A DNA stretch of 64,000 nt, taken from assembly GCA_034509495.1 (NCBI GenBank), contig CM067503.1, forward strand, positions 13,012,038-13,076,037, in the 5' to 3' direction. The stretch is from Acestrorhynchus altus. Taxonomy: Eukaryota > Chordata > Actinopteri > Characiformes > Acestrorhynchidae. This document shows positions 39,656 to 51,594 of the stretch, piece by piece. The first letter of the stretch is position 1. Each line of letters opens with the position of its first letter. The notes under the pieces were generated by a model that was given only the letters and a program-made list of their open reading frames with translations, was not told the origin of the DNA and did no database searches. The position numbers and the translations under genes are program-made.

Positions 39656-41233
39656 TGTATTCATAGTCATGACAATCTATGCTATGTAACATTAAATGAG
39701 ATGATGACTTAAGGAATTGTGAATAAAACAAGACAATTATTTAATATGATAAGCACATCTTGTGTCCTTGTAGTGGATTTTTTCTTGTTCTCAACAGGAT
39801 TTGGGAATTGAGCTATTTCCTACTCTCTGACAGATTGGAATGTTCCTTGCCCTTCTCCAGTTGCTGTTAATGTGTTCAGAACACGTGTGTGAAGAGCAAA
39901 AAGGTGACGAATAGGCTCCCTCAGCTAGCATACAGCCTCTGCCATGCCCCCCAAGAGACTGTGGAATTGATAAAAGCACACCTAGCTCTCTCTCTCTCAC
40001 ATCAACGTCTCTTTCGTGATTGGACAATCAGGCCTTCTTCGAGATTTCACACATGTTGACTGAACGTGAAATGTCACAAGTGACTGCATCTCACTCTGTA
40101 TCAACCATGTTCTCCTTTCTCTGAAGGATGAGACAAACTCATGTCACGTGCTGTCTGTGACTGAATTGGACTCTTTTCTCAAGAAAACTGAACTGATTAG
40201 ATTTTTTAAGCATTCATACTGGTCAGGTAAAACCAATGGTGACATTGGGTTACAGAGGGATACAAAGGTTTGGTCACATCAAGTTAAAACTTCTGGAACT
40301 GCAAACTGTTATGTGAGTAAAAATGTCTTTTTAATTTTGTCATTTATCACTGTTTGCCAGAATTTGAAAATCCAAGCTTGCTCCCTTTGAAAATAAAGGA
40401 TATGTTTCTTATAATGTTTTATCATCATTTTTTCACAAAAGATTCTGTTCTAACAGTGACGACATGCATTCTAATAATTTTTTGGCAGAGCAAGCTTATG
40501 ATTAAATTGCATATTGACCAATTCTTTTTAAGTTCATACTAAAATCATATGCCAAATGCCAATTTCTATATATGTTTCTGTAAAATGGATAAATGCATGC
40601 ATATGTTTTATGTTCTATGGTTCATATGTTTTGGTCCTATGTTCAAGATACTTTTTCTAACATCTTGGGTAAATGTGTACACAAAGGATCATGGACTATC
40701 GTTATACGTGATGACTCAGGGGAGCTGGTTTTTATTCATCAAAAAGGGATTTTTCACTGGCCTCGCTGCCATAAACACAATATTGATAATATGGTTTGAA
40801 ACCTCCTTTCTAACCTGCTCAACATTGGCCTACTTATTTTCAGGATATTACTCGTCGGGAATGTACAACAGCCAGGAAAAATGGGCCAAACTATGAGCAA
40901 TTATGTCCTAGTCAGATGTGAACTGATATGTGTTAAACTCCTCTCTACACAGTTCATTTATTTATTGATTTTTCTTCTTTATTATTTATATAATATCTTC
41001 TCCTCTTGGGTGAATGTACCACTGCTAATGGCAAGATGTTGTGAATTATCAAGTTTGAGTGAGGCATGATAGTGGGCGGCAGATGGATGGGACATTCCAT
41101 TTCTGAAGCCGCACAGGCATTTAACCCTTGTGTTGTCTTACGAGTCAAAAATTATCCACCGTCTTGTTTGCAGAGACAAATTGCAGAGACAAAAGTTTCC
41201 ATTGAACATGGCAAAAGTTATGGGACATGTAAC

Positions 41234-41530
41234 TGTCAAGAACGCAGGGTGCTGAACAAAGGAAGGTTGGATCAGAAGTACACACTGGGGTTTATTGATA
41301 TACAACAGGAATACATGAAGCAGTTAACATAACAGATAACACAAAAGTAGACTCATGACCCCAGACTGACAGGGAGTATATATATACACAAGGAACATTA
41401 AACACGGCTGGGACATGATTGCAAAGGGGCAGGGTTACCAATAGGACACAGTTGGGAATAGGCGGAGACAAGACCAAAACAAGACACATGTGCTAGAAGC
41501 ACCTGGGAACACAGGACTCTATATGTGACA
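41234..41530 (-). mobile_element. Solo LTR with 5-bp target-site duplication
   Basis: A 297-bp element bounded by TGTCA and TGACA and flanked by exact GTAAC direct repeats (41229-41233 and 41531-41535). On the minus strand it has LTR order: a C/T-rich upstream part, a TATA-like tatatatatactcc (about 41376-41387), then an AATAAA signal (41291-41296) shortly before the 3' end. No internal retrotransposon domain adjoins it, so it is a solo LTR left by recombination. Related copies are at 47426-48133 and 50427-50955. Confidence 0.8.
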
Positions 41531-44500
41531 GTAACATGTATAATTAATTTATTTCCAGTGACTTTGGGTTCTCAATGTGATAGTAATGACACATCTATAA
41601 ACCTATGAACTACATCTATTATGAAAAGCCCTATGACCATATCTAGGGCATCAAGTTTTGTTAGTTTGTTGTAGCAGTTCACTGATGCTTCTGTACTCCT
41701 GAGATTAATCAGTGTGCAATTCAGAAAGAACAAATCCCTCATTTCTGAAGGGTTAAAAAAAGAATGGTAACATCCACCACTAGAAAACTCTAGGATTAGA
41801 GCGGCTCTGCTTCTCCTTTATCATTGGCCAGCTCAGGTTGGGAATGGCCTGTGTGCAGATGCTATCACAGAAAACTTGTAAAATTGTAGCTTCTGCTATT
41901 CTACTCCCACGGCATATGCTGTGCCACTCACTAGCATATGGTAGTTTGTAGCAAAGTGCTCTTTGTCTCTTTGAGTTGCAGAACCAATCAGGCTGTAACA
42001 TCACAGCCAAAGCCATCTGCTCAAAACCTCTGTAACCAAAGAGGGGCATTAGCCATAAGAGACAAAACACACCATGTTGTTATTCATTGCATTGGCTGAG
42101 GACTCAATTGAAATGCATTGGCCTGTTGTTGCATCAAAGAATGTGACCACTGACCAAGAGCAAGTATCATGTACACAATTAAGCATGGGGAAAGCAGCAC
42201 CTACCCCAATATAACGGACTGAATCCCACAGAGCAGAACTTGAAAAAATCGGTCTTGTAGGGACTCAACTATGAGTTTGTTTGGATTTGTTTCTTAAGTC
42301 AACATTGTTTCTCAAAAATATGTTGGGTTTGTGGTTTCTTTAAATAATTTGGACTCTTTATATCCCCCCCTATTTATTGCCTTCACATTTCCATCTGCCA
42401 CAATGGAGTCCCTGTTTTGTTGGCAGGTCCACTGAGCTCCATGAAGCCAGCATGACAAGATTACACTGTGTAACATTTATTTAGGCTCAAAAGTATCACT
42501 AGTGTGAAGCACTGAAAGCCATTCTAAAGTCTGCTGAAGTGAATCAGTGAGTTAGGCCAATGAAGTGCATTGCATCTAAAATGATTTGACGATTAAATAT
42601 GAATAAATAAAATGCAAATGAACTTTAGACTGAATATAAAATCCACCAAACCATCAATCTTTTTAATTCTTCATGGTCAGGGTGAATACAAAGTCTACCT
42701 GCAAAGGAGACAATTTAGCATGGTTAATTTTGTTTCAGCTCAGTTGTTTTGATGATTTTTGTTGCTCCAAAGTCTGGTTCTGACAGAATGTTGTTAGACA
42801 TTGTCAGGGTTAAACAATTTTGTCAATTTACCATCATCTTAAAACATTTTTTTTAAGACTGCAGACTGTTTAACACAGATTTGTTACAACACATGCAGAT
42901 TTTCTGTCAAGCTACAGTTGGAATTACACTGAATTTTGTTATAATCATATTAAGACAATTTTGTAAATTTTTTGAATTTTGCAGAATTCTGTTGGACTAC
43001 ATTGTAGACTGAAATTTGCCAGGCACAGTTGAGTTCAAAGATTTCTTTATAGCCAATTTCATTAATAATTTTTTAAGAAAAAATTCAGATTGAAGTTTGT
43101 TGGGTATGATATTCAGTTTCACAGACACTTCATTTCAGATCAGTCAGAACATTTTGGATTGCTTTTGGGTTCAAATATAATGCAGTTGAGTGTAAGTTGG
43201 ACTCTGTAGGTTCACTAAATGTATTCAAGTTCAAGCCAAATTTAAGCTTTGCTGTAGAGCACACTTGGGTGGGGTTCCATGTCATTATCGAATTGTCTTG
43301 TCACAAAATTACTGCTGACATGGAAAATAGTCCTCCAACTGTCTCTGTTCTTGCACTCTTTCTGACATCAAACTGTCTATAGCCTTCTTCTCAGCTGCCC
43401 CCATGTGATACATTGTTGGGAACGCTGTCACTTGTGAACATGCAGCAGGGTTGGATAGTCCAGACTGTTGACAGTTAAGACAGAGCAGATCAGGGAGCCA
43501 TTTGACAGGCACACAATGAGAATGCTCCAAGATCATTATCTTCCAGCATCAGTCAGCCAGAATGTAATCAACAGTTCAAACAATGGCACATTAATCATGC
43601 AACCACCTTTAGTGCAAAATCCAGTAGGAAACGCAAGATATTGTTGTAACACAAAGATGTAAAATGTATTATGCTGGGTCTTCTTAACAAGTAATATTGA
43701 ATAGTCCAGGATTTCTTTGGCTTTTGGTGATTCATGCTTTAAATAGCAGTGGTTAAAAAGAATCCACACTTGACCTTTATATACAAACATGAAACATTTG
43801 TACAAATAATATAGTTTTTTGATTGTCTAATTTTCTAAGTTGCCATTACTTTTCCACATTCCAGATATAATAGTTTTTTAAATATGTAATATATTAAAAT
43901 CCTAAATTTACAATAATAGAATGTGCATATTTGTTCTCACTTTCACGTCGCATGTTTGGCTTTAAAACAGTATCATGTATTTTGGCTTATTTAATTATTT
44001 ATTTATTTATTTAACTGTAAGTGCTAGCCAGACACCACCTATAGAGATCATTAAGTGACCAAGCTGTTGACTGTGGGTTTTTGTGCCTTTTACGATGTAT
44101 TCCTGGTGCATACATGACACTGTGGATTGAGGAATGTAACTTCGTAAATGGTATCCATCCCTCCGTGTGGCACCGTCTACCATGCCTTACTCAGATTCCA
44201 ATAATTAATGTCGCCTGAACTTGCTGTGAGCATGCTGATCAGTGCTATACCTCACTCACAAGATATTATATAGGAGTGGGTGTCTCCAAGATAACACATG
44301 AATTTGCATACTGATATCCTAATTACTTTTGGCACATCACAGTACATGTTTATCTGGCACCGTGTAATAGAAACACAATAAACCAATCTTACACATTTGC
44401 TACACATAGGCTAAATGATACATAAAATGCTGCAGCTGGAAACCAGATTCATTGATATTAAAATTAATGCTATAATGCTTTGTTATATGTTTGCACGTAT

Positions 44501-44604
44501 ACTGTTTCCTACAACACAACTTGGAATTAAAATGGGTTATTTGTGGGTTTGCATCATTTCATTTACAGAACACTTAATAAGATAAGTATACTATAGAAAT
44601 AGAG

Positions 44605-45065
44605 ACTCACAGAGAGGCCCACCCACTCAGCATGAACTCACATTCAGAGACTGGTGACCCAACTCAAACTTACACCCGGAGGGTCAACACTGAATTGAAC
44701 ACATCCAAAGATTCACGATTTAACCCAAACTCACACCAAGAGATTCAATATTTGACTCAAATTCAAATCCAGAGACCCAAGATTCTACTCAAGCTCACAC
44801 CTGAAGACTCAAAATTCAACTCAAACTCACAATCAGGGATTCAAAACTTTAGTCAAACTCACCCACAGACTTAAGATTCAACTCACACTTACATCAAGAG
44901 ACTCAACACTCAACTTGAACTTACATACAGCTTCCTGGGAGCAGAGTCCAAGTTTAGTGCACATTAAGTGTTGAGACTTAATGTGAACTACACTTGGACT
45001 TTGTTCCCAGGATGTCAAGGCTCAAATCAGACTTATACCCAGAGACAAGAGACTTGACTTAGACT
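44605..45065. repeat. Degenerate minisatellite, block 2
   Basis: More than ten units of about 30-36 bp on the pattern 'gagactcaagattcaactca', then 'aactcacacc', with substitutions and small indels. The hairpin at 44934-45011 interrupts the array near its right end. One short frame (Asn, Ser and Gln rich) is simply the translated repeat. Confidence 0.65.
44934..45011. repeat. Near-perfect hairpin, 36-bp arms, 6-nt loop
   Basis: The left arm 44934-44969 (starting 'cctgggagcagagtccaagt') and the right arm 44976-45011 (ending 'cacttggactttgttcccag' plus g) are complementary at 32 of 36 positions. Two of the four mismatches become G-U pairs if the plus strand is transcribed. It sits inside the minisatellite of 44605-45065. 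It could be a small fold-back element or simply an inverted duplication; nothing shows transcription. Confidence 0.85.
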
Positions 45066-45140
45066 TGAATAAGGATACTTCTGAAAATTTCTCCAAGGCT
45101 GAGAGAATGTATTGTACAAATTCCAAAATATAACACAAGT

Positions 45141-45147
45141 ATTATTA

Positions 45148-45210
<63 letters not shown>

Positions 45211-45211
45211 T
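45141..45211. repeat. (ATT)n microsatellite
   Basis: A near-perfect trinucleotide run of about 23 units, with one interruption near its left end. Confidence 0.95.
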
Positions 45212-46409
45212 AGAGCTAGTAAATAGCTAGTTAGTTATCTAGGGACAGAGTCCTTGTGGCAAACTTTATCCTTTTTAATAGGTTATGTTTTGACAAATAT
45301 GTACTACTTAAACCAATGCAACTGCCTGGATTTAGTAAATTTAGTAAGATTCATTTTCAAAACTGCTCTGCCAGACCCTCCAGATGGTATGAAACACAGA
45401 GCACCCACCCCAAGCTTTTCCTGCCCTCGCCTTTCTTCTGCACCCTGCTGTCTTCACTGATGAGGCTACCCAGGTGAAGTCTCCTGGAAAAAGCTGTGGG
45501 TCATTGCTTATGCCAAACATGATCACGGGGGTGTCTTGGATGGATGTCACAAGGTCTTTATGCTTACTGTCTTCTCATATCAGCAGGTCTGAATGCATGT
45601 GTATAATCAGCAACACATGAAATTGAAGAGAAATGAATCATGCATCTATCGCTGACGCATTTTGCACAAAGGGGTGCATCACCTTGTAATCACCTGCTGC
45701 AGCCGTCACCTGGTTCCTCATGCTAATACATAGCTCAGAGAAACTTAAAAGGAATAAATTAATCGAAATACATTTCCAACACATAATGACCACTATGAAA
45801 AAGCACCTGCTTCAGGCCCTTTACCTTTTTTAAGATACAGGCTGCTGTGTTAGTCAATGCTAAACTAAACCTGTATTCCCTTTATTTCCCAGTGGGCACT
45901 CATTTGATATGTTAATATGGTCCTGATGCTACAATTACAGGGTTAATTAAATGTTGCATTGAAGGGCTCAGGCAGAAGCAGAGTACTTTCTGAGTGCAGC
46001 AAAAGAATTAAAGCTCTAGAGGAGCAGAGAACTAGCAGTAACAAAGGAGAGAGACAAATGAAAAAGAGAAGGAATGATCAGGGACCATGATTTAAAGTCA
46101 AGGATGCAGCTGTGGAAGCCTGCTTTTTCTGGCCAGTACATTACTGAAAGCTGTCCTTAGTGCTGGTCCTCGTCTTCCTGCGGTCCTAAACAGATTGTGT
46201 CTTGTGCCCCCCCTAACGTAAAACCACATACATCCACTACCAGAATAATGTCAACCAAACCCTTTAATTCCCTACTCATTCAAATGTTGCTGCGGCAAAA
46301 TTAACAATGATGTCATCAGAGCTCAAGCATAAACTCCAGGGACATAGATAAGCTGAGATATAAATGAACCTGGCTGATATACTCAACATTACATTCACAA
46401 CATTAAGCT

Positions 46410-46416
<7 letters not shown>

Positions 46417-46501
<85 letters not shown>
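46417..46501. repeat. (CT)n microsatellite
   Basis: About 42 CT units with isolated CG and TT interruptions. Confidence 0.95.
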
Positions 46502-46771
46502 GTTGATATAGACATTGGTTCTATATAACTCAGAAACCTTACTAGATGCTTAGATGGTATGTGATAATACTTACTACTGATGTACTTGGAGTTTCACTGA
46601 TCTAACAGTTACATTCAACTGTACAGCTAAGATTCAAAAACTCCAGCATCCACGCATATTGTGTCCAATATCTGAACATTCATCTCTGTCAATAACCTAT
46701 ATCTAGCAAACTGCTGGACCATATTTCTGATAGGTCACACAAGCTACTGTCCAGTCAACACCAACATAGAA

Positions 46772-47268
46772 AGGGTTAAGTTTAGGATATGATTAAGGTT
46801 AGGATTAAGGTAAAGTTTAGGTTATGTTTAAGTTTAGGGTTAGGATAAGGTTCCGTTTAAGTTATGGTTAAGGATAGGTTGAGGGTAAGGATAGTTTAGT
46901 TTATGGTGGGGGTTAGGGTAAGGGTTAGGTTAAATTTAGCTTTTGCTTAATGTTAGGGTTAGGATTAGGTTGAGTTTAGGTTATGGTTAAGGTTAGATTT
47001 AGGGTAAGGATTATGTTTAGTTTATAGTTAGGTCATGGATAGTGTAAGGTACTTTTAGGTTATGGTTATGGTTATGGTTATGGTTAGGTTTAGGGTAAGG
47101 ATTATATTTCGTTTATGGTTAAGGTTACAGTAAGGGTTTTTAGGTTAATAAATTTAGGTTATGGTTAAGATTTAGGTTAGGCTTAAGTTATGGTTAGGTT
47201 ATGGTTAAGCTTATGGTTAAGGTTAGGGTTGGGGTAAGGGTTAGGTTAAGTTTAGGTGTAGGTTCAGG
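46772..47268. repeat. Degenerate TTAGGTTA-type tandem array
   Basis: About 500 bp built almost entirely from 'ggttaagg', 'tttaggtta', 'ttatggtta' and 'gggttagggt' variants. Occasional exact TTAGGG steps occur, but no long perfect (TTAGGG)n run. It is either a short-unit satellite or a strongly decayed interstitial telomere-like array. Confidence 0.8.
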
Positions 47269-47425
47269 TACTACAATTACACTGGTTTCTTTGTAACATC
47301 TGTATTCTCTCTGTAATATCTGATTTCCATGTCTGGGTTGCATCTGTAAAGGTCAGACTATATTTAGTTCACATAGTATAAATGATGAAATTCTCTCTTA
47401 GTCACATATGTATGAATTCCTCTTG

Positions 47426-48133
47426 TGTCAGGGCTGTAGAGAAGGCCAGGAGGCGGATGTGCTCGCAGGGTCATGTTTATTATGTATTAATAGTTAGCGA
47501 AGGAGAGGGACCGAACAAACTGAACTGGACAGAAAAAGAATGGACATGAACACGAGACAGTAGACATGACAAGAACATGGGGAACTTGTGAAACACTAGT
47601 GAGGACATGGAATTGGACTTGAGACTGGGAACTGGATGTGACTGGACAAGGCAAGGGAGCCAGAACAATAACCCTGATGGGGATAGAAACAAAAACAGTG
47701 ACAGAGACTGGGACAACAAAATCAGACATGGGAATAGGGACAGGAACAGACACAGGAACCAAAAGAGGAACAGACATGGGAGCAAAAACAAAAGCAGGCA
47801 AAGACAGAGACATAGGCTGAGACACAGGCACAGGCATAGGCTGAGACACAGACATGGACGTATGCACGGTCATAGGCCCAGGACTTGCTAACAGCTCTCT
47901 AGTTTGTGGAGCCAGCCTGGGCACAGTTCTGGAGGCCGTCAGAGGAACAGACATATGGTAGACTTAAAAAGGTACCGTGGGCATTGAAGCGATACTAAAT
48001 GGGGCGGAGCAAGGGAGGAGACAAGACCAAAACAAAACAAAACAGAGATATATGCTTAAAGCAATGTGGAAACAAAACAGAACTAGGACAGGAAAGGAAA
48101 AACAGAGAAGTGTAATGGAACAGAAGTGTGACA
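47426..48133 (-). mobile_element. Solo LTR enlarged by an internal minisatellite
   Basis: Bounded by TGTCAGGGCTG and AAGTGTGACA, with near-identical 5-bp flanks TCTTG and TCTTA (one mismatch). The minus strand carries AATAAA at 47476-47481 close to its 3' end. The block 'ggcggagcaagggaggagac' near 48003 is shared with the LTR at 50427-50955 (inverted), and 'ggagacaagaccaaaac' with that at 41234-41530. The extra length comes from the G-A-C-A-rich tandem block at 47690-47870. Only LTR-type features are seen and no internal genes adjoin. Confidence 0.7.
47690..47870. repeat. Imperfect 6- to 12-bp minisatellite inside the LTR
   Basis: Repeats of 'acagacatggga', 'gacaggaacagacacagg' and 'ggctgagacacaggcac' type units. 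On the minus strand this yields a Val-Pro-Met-Ser repeat in a 155-codon frame, and on the plus strand an Arg-Asn-Asp-rich frame. Both look like artefacts. Confidence 0.75.
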
Positions 48134-48493
48134 TCTTAAGATGAGGAGGAAAAAAGTTTATTAAAAAAAAAAAAGTTTATCTTCTACTCATTTAACTAAT
48201 CACATCAGCATAAATTTTGTCTGGAGTGCCCAGTATATGTTGAGCAACTGAGATATATTAAAATTGTCAGCTAGTGGGGTATATAGCCTATCCGCATTGA
48301 TCAGTGGATCAGTGGCACTGCATGAATGAAGGTTTCATTTCTTTTTGCCAGTCAGTAATGGGAATTTTACTGACCTTCAGACCATCCATACCTTCATATC
48401 AAAAACAAAACCATTTATAAATTATTGAAATGTAAAATAGTGAGACGGAGAAAGCAAAAATAGAGTAAGAAATGAGAAAGGGGAAAGTAAAAG

Positions 48494-48539
48494 AAGAGAG
48501 AGAGAGAGAGAGAGATAGAGAGAGAGAGTGAGAGAGATG
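48494..48539. repeat. (GA)n microsatellite
   Basis: GA run with two interruptions, followed by about 200 bp of purine-rich sequence to about 48740. The Ser/Leu-rich minus-strand frames across it are compositional. Confidence 0.9.
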
Positions 48540-48834
48540 ATAAAGGGATGATGACAGAATGAGAAAGAGTGGAGAGAAGGCAGAAGAGTGCAAGAAAGGA
48601 GAAGAAAGCTGGAAATGGAGAAGGCTAGAAAAAGAATCAAAGGCAGAAGAGAAGGAGAGAAAGGGTGAGGGGAAGCAGTAGATTGAAAAAGAGAGGAAGA
48701 ATAGGGGGAGATAATGCAGAGTAAGACAGAGACAGAGACAGAGTTGAGTAGCATGGGCTGAGATGAAGATGATCACACATCTTTGTTCACACACATCTGT
48801 GTTCAGGCCTTCTTCCAGCTCTCTTATCTGACGG

Positions 48835-48836
<2 letters not shown>

Positions 48837-48930
<94 letters not shown>
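48837..48930. repeat. (GT)n microsatellite
   Basis: A nearly perfect run of about 47 GT units, one of the longest in the window. It gives the His-Thr and Cys-Val repeat frames. Confidence 0.95.
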
Positions 48931-49384
48931 CTACATGTGTGTGCAGAGTTTATATTTGGAAAATGGCAGACAGAAGCCAGCCACATGAGCATCCTCAGGC
49001 AGCGCACACATGGAGCTGAGGGCTGAGAGATGGCCTCTGCAGTGATCTTATCACACCATCTGCTCCACCATTACACTCTGCAGGGCACAGTTACAGCAGC
49101 ACAGCTAACACAAGAGCTGCTAACTGAATCTGAGAAGAGGAATTTCACAGTGGATGAACTATGGCAGCCAGAGTACCACTAACTCCAGAATATCTCCAAC
49201 GATTCTTCTGAAGTCAATTAAAAGGGTACTGATGCATAATTATCTGGCATGAATTTACACTACTAGTGCACATTGAAAAATAACTGTGAGGATTTGGCTG
49301 CATTCATTTTAGTCTATTTTATTAATTTGACCTTGAAAAGCAAACAATGGCATCGGACATCCATCACTTCAAAGAATGCAGTGC

Positions 49385-49675
49385 CAGTGATCCAAAGCCT
49401 GGGGTTGTGGGTTCAATCCAAGCTCAGTTCGCTGTGAGGAGTTTTCTGTGTTCTTCCTGTGTCTGTGTGTGTTTCTTTTGGGTACTCTGGTTTCCTCCTG
49501 TCTCCTAAAAATGCACATGGTAAACTGGCCTGAGGTGTGTGTGTGGTACCCTGCGATTGACTGGTGCCCTGTCCAGGTGGTATTCCTGCCTTGTGCTTGA
49601 TGACTCCAGGTCGGCTCTGTGTCAACTGTAACCCTATTGAGGAATAAGTGGATAAGATAATGACTGACTGACTAA
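49385..49675 (+). mobile_element. tRNA-derived SINE, near full length
   Basis: The head contains the B-box-like 'ggttgtgggttcaatcc' (49403-49419). The body has 'tctggtttcctcctgtctcc', 'tggtgccctgtccaggtggt' and 'cctgccttgtgcttgatgac', and the end is a (TGAC)n-type tail 'atgactgactgacta'. This is the reference copy in the window for the fragments at 14690-14875 and 33740-33860. Confidence 0.75.
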
Positions 49676-50426
49676 ATTAATGTACAATGAACCATTCAAA
49701 GCAGGAATGACTCCACTTTGACTGCTCAAACCCAGTAATCAGCAGCCATTGGTTTTCCAATCAGCTGCCTAGAGCTCTGAAAATTAGTACTTGATGCCCT
49801 AAAAGCAGGAGAACAAAGCATTTTCAGGTAGCCAGTTCCTTAGTTCATGAGAAAATTAAGAAATGGCGGTCGACAGATATGGTGGAGAATGTGTTCAATT
49901 GAATACTAGCAAAATCTGAAAGGAAACATCAGAATGCCTGCAAAACAGCTGAAATGGATGGCTTCGACTGCAGCACAATAATCCTAAACAAACCACAAAA
50001 GCTATAATAGACTACCTTTAAAGTCAGACGCCCCAGGTTGTGCCTTGGCCATCATAGTGTCCTAACTTCATAGTGGCCTAGACTTCAACAAAGCAATTAG
50101 AATTGAAAGATTGGTTACAAAAAGCAGTTCCAAGCTATGACACTTAACAAAAGAGTTTTATAAAGTACTGTTCATGCAGGATACCATAACTTTTGAAAAA
50201 TATAGAAATAAAAAGCCTTATCTAAAATATTAAAGAAATATCTAATTCATAGGTTTGGAAAGCAGGTAATCTTTTACTTACACAGCACAGTAACATATTT
50301 TGCATGTCATTGTATCTAGATTTACATAATAAAGCAGCTCTGCTCTTACCTGTTGGCAATCCTATTATATGTATCTAGAACGAACCTTTAGAGGCCTGGG
50401 CAAATTGTGTGGTCATGTCTGCCCTT

Positions 50427-50955
50427 TGTCAGTCCTGTTCACCTCTGTCTGTTGTGTTCTAGTTGTCTCTTCCCATGTGCTCCTAAGCACATGGGTTTTT
50501 TGTTTTGATTCTGTCTCCTCCCTTGCTCCGCCCATTCCCATCTGTGTCTGATTAGTAACCCTGCCCCCTAGTTATCATGTCCCAGGTGTGAGCAATGTCA
50601 TGTTGTATTTAAGACCCTTTGTCTGCGTCTGTTTTTCCTCAGTCATTTTGTTAACTACCTTGTATGTGAGTATAGCTTGTTTTGTTTGTACTTTGTTCCA
50701 CAACTCTGTATATAAGTCTAGCTTGTTTTGGTTGGTTTGTTTGTAGTCTTTGTTTCAGTAGATCCTGTTTGTTTGTAAATCTGGTTCCTTTGTTTGTCTT
50801 GGTTTAGTTTGTGTAATTTGGTGTTAGTTTTAAGTTCCCCAGTTTTTGTTAGTGTCCCAGCTTTGTTTCTTCTTTACTTCATTAAATCATAACCCCCTGC
50901 ATTTGCCGCGACACCCGTAGTCTTCTGCTCTGTCTGCCCAAACATAACATGGGAT
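50427..50955 (+). mobile_element. LTR of the 41.2-kb family, plus orientation
   Basis: Collinear with the reversed 41234-41530 element over 'gtaaccctgcccc' and 'atcatgtcccag', and with the reversed 47426-48133 element over 'gtctcctcccttgctccgcc'. A TATA-like 'tgtatttaag' lies at about 50605 and an ATTAAA signal at 50881-50886. The region between is expanded by 'gttttgtttgt'-type repeats. The ends and target duplication are not clear, so the boundaries are approximate. Confidence 0.6.
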
Positions 50956-50975
50956 ATTTTCAGAATTTGGTGTAC

Positions 50976-50978
<3 letters not shown>

Positions 50979-51026
<48 letters not shown>
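50979..51026. repeat. Poly(T) tract of 48 nt
   Basis: An uninterrupted homopolymer directly right of the LTR at 50427-50955. It could be the reversed poly(A) tail of a retroposon, but no body is recognised to its right. A short (TTTA)n run follows at about 51127-51170. Confidence 0.9.
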
Positions 51027-51594
51027 CCCCAAAGCAGCACACTAACATGTCAAACAATAGAAAATATTTACAACCTATTACCATAAGACAAGATCATATC
51101 ATTAGATATCAAGTTAAAGCCACCTGGACAAATTTATTTATTTATTTATTTATTTTTTATTTATTTTTTTTTTTCTGCAAATTTCTCATGGAACATTAAA
51201 TTCTGTGGAAAGTAGCAAGTGATCAGTTAGCACAATCAAACTTGCTTTCATTTGTGTTTCATTAAACATTCTGTTTAATGATTGTAAGATGCAAGTCCAC
51301 ACTATTTTGTCAACAGATATGCCACACCAGGGGTTTGCAACGTAACCAGCTTACTGCACAGCAATAAGAAAACTATTTTTAAATAATTCACATTTTAATA
51401 TTGTGCTCAGAGTCTTTGCCATACTACTGGTTGAGCAAATGATGCTGATATGGGTTGTTTCCCTTGTCTTCCCTCACTTATTCATAAAGATTAGATGTAA
51501 TGGAAATCAGTCTATGGGGTAAAAGCTATATTTCTGACTATAGATCACAGTCCAGCCGAGTTTGCTGATTTCCCTGCTTCAGCACATCGACTAA

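Noticed and set aside
40549..40896. 115-codon plus-strand frame
   Set aside because: Hydrophobic but without a recognisable domain; an overlapping frame of similar length suggests chance.
39352..45065. CRISPR-like spaced repeats in the minisatellite blocks
   Set aside because: Units are adjacent and diverged, with no constant repeat separated by unique spacers.
46772..47268. CRISPR-like array
   Set aside because: Units are short, contiguous and degenerate without unique spacers, and the genome is eukaryotic. This is a simple tandem array.
47487..47954. 155-codon minus-strand frame of Val-Pro-Met-Ser repeats
   Set aside because: Lies wholly inside the solo LTR and is the translated internal minisatellite. 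It was considered as a low-complexity secreted protein, but there is no signal peptide or conserved flank.
48399..49007. 202-codon minus-strand frame with His-Thr and Ser-Leu repeats
   Set aside because: Spans the (GT)n and (GA)n microsatellites; no unique domain.
49385..49675. Functional tRNA gene in the SINE head
   Set aside because: Only a B-box-like motif is clear; no cloverleaf with matching acceptor stem could be drawn.
47426..50955. One full LTR retrotransposon bounded by the copies at 47.4 and 50.4 kb
   Set aside because: The two LTRs are in opposite orientations and the 2.3 kb between them hold microsatellites and a SINE, with no gag or pol motifs.
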